NCBI RefSeq assembly: GCF_027595985.1
Contig: NC_073306.1
Location: forward strand, 194,958,000-195,021,999
Direction: 5' to 3'
Source: Sorex araneus
Taxonomy: Eukaryota > Chordata > Mammalia > Eulipotyphla > Soricidae
Length of the DNA: 64,000 nt
This document shows, piece after piece, positions 22,701 through 34,700 of this stretch. Positions within the stretch are counted from its first letter, which is position 1. Each line of letters starts with the position of its first letter. The position numbers and the translations under genes were made by a program. The notes beneath the pieces were generated by a model, which worked only from the letters and a program-made list of their open reading frames with translations, was not told the origin of the DNA and searched no databases.

Positions 22701-25700
22701 TTCGTTCTGTAAAATACAAATGGTATCAAGGCTTCATTATTATCTATTCCTGAACTTCGCTTTGGGGGTGCTACACCCGGCTTTGGGCTCGCTCACTCTG
22801 GGCTCATTCCTGGCTCTGCAATCAGGGATCACGCCAGCCATGAAGCCCGGGGGACCTTATGTGGTGCCAGGGACCGAACCCCTGTGTCCAAGGCAAATGG
22901 CTTACCAGCTGTACTATCACTCTGACCCCCTGAACCTCTTCTTAATAAGCAGATGGATTTATTGCCTGCGTGAATTCGGTTTACCCTTCGCAAATACAAA
23001 TGAGATACGGTTTTGTATTGCAGGTACCAAGTGGTAATATGAAGATTCTCCTGGTCTTTCTAGGCCTGCTCGGTTATTCTACTGCTATGCCAGTGAGTTT
23101 GCTTCTTTTTAACTTACTTATTTTCTTTTTATACAAACTTTTCTTGGTTTTCTAATATTGTATCTTGGAAGAAATTGGCTTATCTCAACTGATATTCGGA
23201 ATTAATCACCCATATTTTCTCACTTTCAGATGCAAATGCCCCGAATGCGGGGATTTAGCAGTAAAAGTGAGGAGGTATGTATGATTATTCTTTCTGGAGA
23301 TCTTTTCCAGAGTCCTTCAAAAGAGTTCATTTTAAAACAGAGAATATTAAAATTTTTTCTAAGACAAAAAAATATATACATGGAAAATTATAGAGGGCTG
23401 GGAATTTGAAAGACTCAAATTCTCATCTAGCCTAAGTATTAAGTTCCCTAGAGTTATTCTACTTAAATATTTAAATATCCATTTTAGGGCAAATGTGAAT
23501 TTGTGTTCAAGTACAGTAAGTGTCAGCTTTTTTTTTTTTTACATTTTCAAGCTAGCAAAGGTAAGCCATTTCTATTAATGGTTGTTAGACAGTAGACACT
23601 TGAGCATATAAATATTTTTTGCAGGACTTACATCCAGGTTCATAAACCAAATTCATACCCAGCAGAAAGAATCGTCTTTTCAACAGATTATCACATTCTC
23701 AAATCCTAAACACTGAAAGAGAAGAATATTCATTCCTTGTGTTTCTATATTGTTTCTTCTCAAAATAAAAGTTTGGCTTAAAAATTAAAGTGCCGTAGAG
23801 GTTGTTTTCATTTCATGCTTATTTTTAATTCATGCATAATAAGAAAGAGACATTATAACCTTGTAACATAAAATAAAAAATTGGAACAAATGAATATTTT
23901 TCACTTGGTACCAAATTAATGAATTTCCTTGGTCACAGATGATGCGGTTCAATCAATTCTTTATGAACTCCCCTCATGTAAGTCCTACTTTTATTTTTTC
24001 TAATGGCTTTGAATTTATATACAGATAAGTACAGTATAAGTATAGGTTTGTCTTAGTTAATAAAGACACAGCAATAGGTATGTTTTAATTATAATTAGAA
24101 AAATTTCAAATGAGTAAATTATTTTACATACATGAGTTTTCTTCTTATTCATAACTCTTGTTCTTTCATGAAAATCAAAATTATTTATTAACTACCCAGG
24201 TTTATATATCCAGAAGAAAATGTTTGTGGACAAGAAAACAGTAAATTGTTTGTGAGAATAAATGCCATGCAAAATATACTCACAAAAATTACAATAGCAT
24301 GGCAAATAGATGGGGATGGTAAATTTTATTTGGATTATCTTGAAAGATAACACTAAATTATTAAATTAAATTTAAATTGTATCTCACTTAAATAAATTTA
24401 GCTTATACTTACAACCACATACTATTATTTAAAACTAACAACAACTCAGGGCTGGAGTGATAGAGCAGTGGGTAGGGCGTTCGCCTTGCACGTGGCCGAC
24501 CCTGTTCGATTCCTCCTTCCCTCTCGGAGAGCCCGGCAAGCTACCAAGAGTAGCTTGGTACTACTTGGTACTACTTGGTACACCCACATGGCAGAGCCTG
24601 GCAAGCTACTCGTGGCATATTGAATATGCCAAAAAACAGTAACAACAAGTCTCACAATGGAGATGTTACTGGTGCCCATCCATGAGCGACGGGATGACAG
24701 TGATACAGTGAACAACAACTCAAGGGTTGCTTGCATCTTTTGACATAAGTTTTCTCTTCAAAGTAATATGATAATGCAATAATATTTTCTGGCTCTTAAC
24801 TTTTGTTATATGATTACAAGAACCACTGGGAACTGGAGAATGAAGGACTTCACCAATTTTCTCCTTTTATATCGGAGAATCTTTAAAGCAAAACCCCAAA
24901 AATCCTGGGGCTCATTCCAGGTATACTGAGCCAATCAAGTCAGAAATTCAGTGCTTATGTGATACTCTGGCCTCCCGGTGTTCTGGTGGCCATAGAGCCA
25001 CACCCAGATATGCTTGGGCCCCTTATGGGCCTTGGCGGGTGGCACTGAGAAAGCCATGCAGTACTACAGTGCCAAGCCCCAAATATCGGTGCTCATGAAT
25101 GCCATGCAGGATCTTCAGTCATCTAAGCCATGTCTCTAATTTGCATCAAATTTTCTCTTAATCCTATTCAGTCAAGTCCCTCTGCATTTAAAAAGCATGT
25201 CCTCTCAATTTAGCATCATTTTTTATTTCTCTTCTTCAACTCTAGATTGGTCTAGCTTTCTCTAGCACTCATTCTCAATGTTTTGTTTGTGATCTGCAAT
25301 TTTCACCAACAATTTTCATTTTAATAAAATCCTGTTCGATGCCTGATTTTCAGTTTTACCTATCATCAACAGATATTCTCTAGTATTGTATACCTTATCC
25401 AGTAGACCAAAAAAGGGCTGACCAGTGAATATTGGAGCTAGAGGCTGCTATTAAGCCAGGGAAGGAACATGTGAATAGAAGCTAATATTGTAAAAAAATC
25501 TGATAATGAATTTGAAAGCTGATAAGAATTCTTTTTATTAAAAAAGGCAATTAATAGTGTTTACATATACCAGATTTTTATTACCTCTCATTTTTTTAAA
25601 TGGCATCGTTTCTTTCATTTATTCTTGTGGGTTTTTTTTTCCTTCTTGTTCAACCTGTTTGTAACCAGTCCGATTGATTCTGATTTTGTCATCAACTTCT

Positions 25701-28700
25701 CTATAACCTGACCCATCCACCTCTTTCCTGAGTCAGACTTCAGAGTTATTTTTTTTTCAACTGAAATTTTACGCAGAATTCTGCCTTTGGGTTTATTTTA
25801 TTCTTTTTATAGAAGACTGAATTCACTTCTCTTGAGATCTGTCACTGTCACTGTCACTGTCATCCCGTTGCTCATCAATTTGCTCGAGCGGGCACGAGTA
25901 ACATCTCCATTGTAGACTTGTTGTTACTGTTTTTGGCATATTGAATACGCCACGGGTAGCTTGCCAGGCTCTGCCATGCAGGCTGGATATTCTCGGTAGC
26001 TTGCCGGGCTGTCCAAGAGGGACAGAGGAATCGAACCTGGATCAGCCACGTGCAAGGCAAACACCCTACCTGCTGTGCTATCGCTCCAGCCTTCCACTAT
26101 TGAGTCAAATTCTTTAGCTGAGTTTTAGAGATGAAATTTAACCTAATTAATTTATTAAGTAGGTTATTAGTGATGGAGGATTTAGGTTGTGTTTGTGTCC
26201 TTATTTGAGTAAAACCTTCCTATAAAATTTATTTCCATGCCTCACATGTCTGAGCTCCTGGATTCTAGCTCTAGTACTGCAACAAATGAAAATTCCTTTT
26301 TCTTCATGATTACTGATGTAATGGGTAATTGAAGATGAAAAGACTCTACATCTCAGCCCTGTGTGGTTTGACTGACATTTGCTCCCCTTTCAGATGTCAC
26401 AGCTGGGTCCCATGTATGGAGATGGAATGCCTCAGCTCTTTCCACAGTATCATATGCCAATGTGGCCTCAGCCACCACCTCATATGGGGCACCCACCAAA
26501 ATCACCAACTCCTCCATCACCCAAGACTGATCAAACTCAAGAGACTCCTAAACCCACCCAGTCTCCACCCCCCAAAACGTCAAAGCAGCCTGCACAGCAG
26601 TCACAAACTACTACTCCTTCTAAGCCCAAAGAGGAACTGCCACAACATCAGGTGAGACTTTTGAGGAAAAATATCAAACCAGAGTCCGAAATGGCCTCAG
26701 GGGGGTTGGAGAGCAAAGGTGCCCTTACATACACATTTCCTCCAGTGTTTCTGAAGGTAGGTACTGTTAGGTATAAAATAGGATCATTATTTGGACATTT
26801 ATTTCAAGGTCATACTTGACCACCAATCCAAAACTCCTTGGTGAGTCATTTTTTTCTTGATTTAATTATTTCACAGATAATTAAAGACCCTTCTTTAAAA
26901 ATAAAATAAAATAAATTTGCAGTGTCATATAGCAATATGAGCCCCAACAGAACTGGTAGGAAGCAGAGATTCAGCCCTACCCCCAGATCTTCTAAGTTGC
27001 CTAAGTTGCTAACTGAGAAAATGATCTGATGACAGTAACCGTGTTCCACCTGTGCTGTGATTGTCTAAACCACTTCCATGAAAGGTATCCCTACTTCATT
27101 ACTTCTGGATAGCATAGCTTAAAGTTCTAACTTCAAGATAACTTTATAAATGTTTTCTCAAAATCCCATTCAGAACATTATTTTTTAGACACTCACAGAT
27201 ACAGAGAATACAAAACTGAGTAATAAGATAATCATGAATTTGAATCCTAGCTTCAATCTTTTGCCAGCGATGCAGCATTTGAAGCAAATGGTTTTCCTTC
27301 TCTGTACCTCAAAGTCTAAGGAAACAGGCAGAACAATGCATGACTTCTCTGGTTATGTGAGAATTAAATGAGTTGACCAGTGTAAAGTGCTCAACACAGT
27401 ACCTAGACCATAGGTGTTCAATAAAACTCATAATAGTTGTTACTAGTATCAAATACCCTAAGAAATTTCAGTGTACGTCAATGTAAATGTAGACTCCTAA
27501 GTTTCCCATAATTGTATTTATATGCATATTTCATTTTTTGTCTTCTCCTCAGTTTCCTTCTTCTCTAATTATTTCTTTCTCTTCAGGCATACCCACCATT
27601 TGGGTATCCCTTCCCACCACTGTGGCCAATTCCACACGTAAGTTTTTTTTCTTTATTCTTGAAGTGAAAAATATTAGCATGTTTTATTTCAAACAATTAT
27701 GATTTCATATAGTCTAAGCAGATGCCATATGCTACTGAGTAGGAAGCATAAAACAAAATCATTATACCAGTAATCAGGAAGGAAAATGAATTTTTATTTG
27801 TTGCAGTACTAGAGCTAGAATCCAGGAATTCAGAGGCATGGAAACAAATTTTATAGGAAGTGTTTATTCAAATAAGGACATAAACACAACCTTAAATCCT
27901 CTGTTACTAATAACCTCATTAATAAATTAATTTTAAAAAACATACTACTTCATCCACATGGCAGAGCCTGGCAAGCTACCCGTGGCATATTCATATGCCA
28001 AAAACAGTAACAACAAGTCTCACAATGGAGACATTACTGGTGCCTGCTCGAGCAAATCGATGAGCAACAGGACGACAGTGCTACAGCGAAGTGCACACTA
28101 CTTCATTACTATTTCCCACTTCCCTAAGAGATTAGAAAACATAGAAATTATCTTCACATAGTATAATGGGAAATTTAAAGTTTGACATTATTTGTTTTTG
28201 TTTTGTGTGCCACACCCTGCTGTAGTAGGAAATACTCTTAGCTCTGTGCTCAAGGATCATTCCTGGTAGTGCTCCATGAGTCATTTGTAGTGCTGGGGAT
28301 TGAATCTGGGTCAACTATGTGCAAGACTTTACCACTGAACTATCTCTCCAACAAAGTTTTGAATTATTAAAAGAATATCTAGGGAGCTGAAGGTAAAGCT
28401 CAGAAGTAGAACACATGCTTTGCATGTGTGAGACTTGGATTCTATTCTCAACAGTGCAAAAAAAATAATAAATTGGAAATTTATTTCAATTGCATAAGAA
28501 GCACTAAAAATATGATTTACAAATTAAGCACTTGGAACTAAAGCATTATTAAAGCCAATGTTGCTGACAAAAGCAGCGAGAAATACTTTAACATTCATTG
28601 GCATTGGGTTTTGCTGTTTACAATTCTAGAAGCTTCCTTGGGAGTGGGTGGTGAAATCTCCATTGGGGCTTAAGGTCCAGGCCCACTCCTGGCAATTCTT

Positions 28701-31700
28701 GTCCCAGATGTATGGGTCTGACATTTGAGTGCCCAGACCCAGAATTTAATGCCCTATTGCCCAGGGTGAGATCCAACCTGTAGAGCTCTCTCATTGCTCT
28801 CCATCCCCAAAAGGCTTCCTGTCTATCACTAAGAAGCCAGACATTTCCAGGAGCAAGAATTCCTTTTCTTTCTGTCCCCTGAAAGGACTGATTTCTTTCA
28901 CTGGTCAGATAGAGTAAACTAAAGGAAAACTAAGCAATAACAGGTTAAGGTTTGAAAAGTATCCGAGCATGAATCTCTTGCTAAAGCACCTGTTACTTTT
29001 CTACTGAGGAAGTTTTCAAGATTTGTGGAGCTGAATGTTCTTTTTCTAAAGCCTCTCTTGAACAGAAACTTAGTCTCCACTTAATTAGGAAAATAAACTC
29101 TGACCAAATGAAAATATCATAACAGTAATCCTGGATTATCAAATGTGAATCAACATAGTAAAAAATAATATAAATTAACCTCCATTATTAGATATTATAA
29201 TATAGATATTTTCATTATAATAAATTTACCTCTCCCCTCACCCACGATAGGGGATAACGGGACGGGATAATGCTAGGAGATTCAGTCATGGTATTTTACT
29301 CATCTAAACTCCAGATAAAGAATTTGCGCTTACTGATAAATTATCATTATTAGGAGCTACATAAAGGGAGTTGATCACTCAGAAACTAATAATCCAAGTA
29401 AACTACTGGTTTGAAATATTTAAGACACTTTGAACCTTAAAAAGGGCAGCATAGAAAGTGGTTTTCCCTGTGCTCATTGTGGTTTCACCTTTCAGAGGAT
29501 GCCACCAGGCTTCGGACGTCCCCCCAGTAGCAATGAAGAGGGTGGGGTAAGTACAAATAATGCTACATTTCCCGTTAAGACTTCCAGTTCATTGGTTCCT
29601 GCTTTTTTCTCCTTTGTTTCTAATAAATTAAAACTTAAACACCCATGAGTTAAGAAAAGGTAAAATAAATCAAACTGGCAATTTAAAACAAAATGTGTAT
29701 CACTTCTCCACATGAAATAAAATCTCTTTTCCTTCCTCTCCTCCCAAATCAGAAGGTTCACCTGACAAACTATTTTTCCAGGTTAGTTCTGGACTCTAGA
29801 GAGGGAGAGAGCAACAGTTCTCCCCAGAAAGAAATTAAGCAATTATTTACTTATCTCCCATATTGTACAACCAAGTTAAAGCCTAGAGAAGATAAATTAC
29901 TCTTCTGGTTTACCCTCCGGATTAAGGGATAAACCAGAACAAAAATTTTCTGGCAACTCTATTTCTTTTTAATTTACTCCATCACACAGGTAGACACAAA
30001 TAGAGGTCACAGAGTGTTCAAAGTATATTTTAGGGGCTGTCAAGATAGCTCAAAGGGCCGGAGTGCTTGCTCTGCTGGCAGAAGCCCTAGGTTTTGTCTC
30101 GTGGCACTGCGTGATCCCCTAAGCATCACAGACATACAACCCCTAGTACATAAGCCAGGAGTAGCAGCACTGTCAAGTATAGTTTCTGCCCCACCCCTCA
30201 CCCCCCGAGAAAAAGCAACAAAAAGTCATTTTAGTGACTGTAACCCTAGAGTTTACTTCCTCTTATTTCCTAAATATGCAATGGTTCCAGATGAAATATA
30301 AGATCCTGATATTTCTGAGGAAGTAGGTCTAGGAAGGGAGTTAAAATAGTGTCAATAAAAAGTACTCTGAAAAAGGCTAAGGAAATAGTACAGGGTTAAA
30401 GTGCCTGTCTTGAATGCAATTGGGTCCTTTTCATTGTCACTGTGTATGGTCCCCCAGTCATCAACAGGAGTCATTCCTGAGCACTGTCAGGCATAGCTCC
30501 AAAACCAAAACAATAAAAGCTATGTGTCTTTAAAAAATAAAAGTAAATAAGATGAGAGAAGAAAAGAAGACTATGGAGGAATGGGTTGAGGTATTTATGT
30601 AAAATCCAAAAATTAGTTGTCCCAAATTTGTAAAATGGTTCAAATAATTTTATTCATTCCCCAAACTAGTATTTCAAATTTCCACAAATATATCATGAGA
30701 AAATAAGAATAACCCAGGCATATTGCAGAGACATATAAGATGTCTATATTCTCAGCCAAGGAAGTGGTTCAGCAGAAGAGTACTGGCCTTACATGTGTGA
30801 GGTCTTGGATTTGATTCTCAGTACCACATAAAAAAAAAAGTAGGGGCTGGAGTGATAGCACATCGGGTAGGGTGTTTACCTGGCACGTGGCTGACCCGGG
30901 TTCAATTCCCAGCATCCCATATGTTTCTCTGAGCACCGCCAGGGGTGATTCCTGAGTGCAGAGCCAGGAGTAACCCCTGTGCATCACCCAAAAAAAAGAG
31001 AAAAAACAGTAGTAGTCTGTTTCCCTCCTTCTGAGGATGCTGCCCAGTGTCCTGAATCATCTAGAAGATACCTCCTCCCCTATATGTCTCACCACCTCCA
31101 TCCACAGACAGGGATAAAAAATATTAAAGCAGATAACTTGGTTTAATATTAATATTTATACTTATATTTACATTGAATATTAATTTAACACAGATATTTA
31201 ATATTCAAATAACTTTAATGTCTGCCTAATATACCAAGCGAATTCACTGTGATTAAATGATTTGTTGAACAGAAAACTTAATATGCATGTACACAATGCT
31301 AAGGAGTATGTAAACAAGGTCAGAAAAAGCATTTTCACTCAAAAACTTCATGTGGGCAAATCAAGTAGGAGAATACCAGGAAAATAGGCCAGTGAAGTTT
31401 AGTAGATTTATTGTTATGGCAGATATCTCTACTGCTGTCAACACATAATCAGAGAAAGTTAAATTCTGCCCAGGGCCAGTCAGGCCAGAGAAAAAACTAT
31501 GCAAGCTAGTCCTGAGGGTGAGTCATTGGACAAGAAACGTAGGTGAGAAGAAAATTCAGTATGACGTAACCGTGCTGAAAGCACTGACCACAGAGACTAG
31601 TCAGAATAAGGAGTTGTTCAAAATCATTTTAATTTTTATTTAGTTATGGTAGAAAAAAATAACTTAACTTACAATCTACCCTCTTAACAAACAAAAAAAA

Positions 31701-34700
31701 ATTATGAAGCAATTCTGTTATTTACAAATCCTTTTCACGACAGGGCTTCATGCACGTAATACCCCAACACCACACTCCATGGCAGTGTGTGCGCTCCTCC
31801 ACAAGGGTCTTGCATCCCCTCCTAAACACTTTTTCCCACCTTGATATGCTCAGTTCTTTAAACCAGTTCTCAGGTTCTGTTGTCTTTAACAATTTATTAT
31901 TCCCATATTATGTTTCTTAAGTGAAGAGAACAGTGTTGTTGACTCTAAGTACAAGGTCACACATACAACAGATCTCTAGAGCATATTCACCTCGCTTAAC
32001 TAAAATTTTGTTCCTCTAGATTATTAATTCCCTATTTTCTCCTCTCTCCAACTCCTAGAAATCACTATTTTGCTCTCTGATTCTGTAAATAGACTCATAT
32101 ACTTCATATAAATGGATAAGTGATATTTGTCTTTCTTGTTTATTTCAGTAAGAATAATGTACTCAGGATTTATCCAAGCTTTCCTTACTGCAAAGTTGCC
32201 CTCTGTTTTTTAGACTAAATTCCATTCCATTATAAGTGTATGCTACACTTCTGCATCCCTTCATCTGTTGATAGACTGGGTTGTTTCTAGATTATATTCA
32301 TTGTATATAAGGCAGCAAACAGTATTTGTAGTAGTTGGGATTTGCAATTGCGTAAAATACATAGGGTAGGGCCAGAGAGACAGAATAGAGGTAGTTTGCC
32401 TTGCATGCTGCCAGTCCACTTCAATCCTGAGCACGACTGAGTGACCCTGATCACAGAGCAAGGAGTAAGCCCTGAGCATAGCCAAGTGTGGCCCAAAAAG
32501 CAAAGAATAAAATGAAAATGAATATGATAGACAAAAGATAATTATAGAAAATATTTATTTTATCCAAAACAGCAAAGAATAAAATGAGGATAAATATGAC
32601 AAAGAAAAGATAATTATAGAAAATATTTATTTCATCTCAAATTTGAAATCCATAAATATGAGTTTAGTCCAAAGTCATACTAGTAATATTGGTAGAACAG
32701 GGGCTTTAACTATTATCTATTTAGTGTTCCCCTCCTTAACAGCATGATATACTGCTTTATATTTTATATTGTGGGGTTAGAGTTTATCCTATAATGCAAG
32801 AGTAACTTGAAATAGAATTTAAAGAAGAAAGTAACCAAACTTTTCCACATGTCCCACCTCCATCTTCTATTACTGTGATGGCAGTGGAGAAGCATGATTC
32901 GAAGACTGTGACCTATAAGAAATTATTCAGAATAACCTGTAAGAAAAGCTCAGCATACTAGGCATAAAGGAAGAAGAGACTAGGATGTGAATTTAGATTT
33001 GGTAGGTCTCAGCTATTAGGCAACTTAAGGAAACAAAGAAGAGGACAGAAATTTGGGAGACCCGGCAAATAGTAGTGTGTGTTGCTTAGATAAAGAGTAT
33101 TGGAAAAGAAAGTTGGGGGGAAGTAAGATCCTTTCAGTGAGAGGTACTCATGAGATCTTCAGTGATGTAGTATTATCTCAACCTAATACATTAACCAGCC
33201 CAAGAGTAATCATTGGAAATCATTGAACTGTAATTGTACTGAAAGAATTGACCTGCAATAGTTTACACAAGATGGTTATTTAAAATAGAAACAAAAAAAT
33301 CAGGAGGATTTAAAATGAAAGCTTTAAGAAATGAAAAGGTTTAAAACTTAGATTTAGTAACCAGGTCTAGGAAAACAAAACTTTTTCTATTCTAAATTTT
33401 TAATAGTCACAAAGTAATAGTACCAAAATAAATAACCACAGGGAATAAAGACATGAAAACTAAGGAGAAATTAAATTTTAAGAAAATGTGGTCAAGGAGA
33501 GTAAAAGAAGCATAGTCTATTCATAATTCCCTAAAACACGTTTAAAAGCAAAACCATGGTGGGAGCCAGTAATTATTGATTTTATTCTTTCCAACAGAAT
33601 CCTTACTTCGGATTTTTTGGATTTCATGGATTTGGGGGTCGTCCTTATTATTCAGAAGAGATGTTTGAAGATTATGAAAAACCCAAAGAAAAAGATCCTC
33701 CTAAAGCAGAGAGTCCAGCCACAGAACCCACCTCTAATTCAACTGTTCCTGAGTCTAATTCCACCCAACCAAATGCAGCCAGTCCCAGAAATGATACCAT
33801 CACAACTGGAAACCCTGCAAACAACCCTCAAAGTGGGATCATCCCATCCCCTACAGTTAATATTTCAGGCCAGGGAGTATCAAGAAATCAAATCCCATTG
33901 GGACCCCGTCACAATTTTTATGAAAATTATCCGAATCCTAATGTCAGAAATGTTCCAGCAGGAAGACAATGGCGTCCCACTGGTACTGACACATGGCAAA
34001 GACAGAATGTGCCTTTTTACCGAAATCAACTATATCAAAGAGGTCCACGGTGGAATTCCTTTACTCTTGAAAACAAACAGGCTATTCGTCCTGGAATTCC
34101 ATTTTATAGCAAAGCTTATGCTTCTACTGCAAGAGGCAATTCTCCCAATCAAGCAGGAAATCCAACAAATTTCAAAAGGAAGCCTCAAAATCCAAATAAA
34201 CAACCTCTGGGACCCAATACTGCCCAAAATGTTCCTCTGGGTCCTAAAAATGATATCGCTGGTCGCAATGAAAAAACTCAGAATCCAAAAGAGAAACCAG
34301 TGGGTCAAAAAGAAAGAATAGTAACCCCGACCAGGGATCCAACTGGCCCCTGGAGAAATTCTCAAGATCTTGGAGTTAATAAATCAAACTATAAACCCCC
34401 TAATCCTCACCCCTCGGGCAACAGATTAATCCCAAATTTTAATTCTGTTGATCAACGTGAAAATCCTTATTACCCAAGAGGAGATACCAGAAGAGCTCCA
34501 AATTCTGATGGACAAACCCAAAGCCAGAATTTGCCCAAAGGGATTGCTTTAGACCCGAAACGGATCCCATATGAACCAGAAACTAATGGCCCAGAAATAA
34601 AGGCCAATACATATCAGCCTGCCTATCCTGCAGAAATCCCTTCCTCGGCAAGAGAACAATTTCCTGCTGGAAGAAACAATTGGAACCATCAAGAAATCTC

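Noticed and set aside
33617-34321. 234-codon open frame overlapping ENAM in another frame
   Set aside because: It is an off-frame reading of the ENAM last exon. The true frame matches enamelin throughout.
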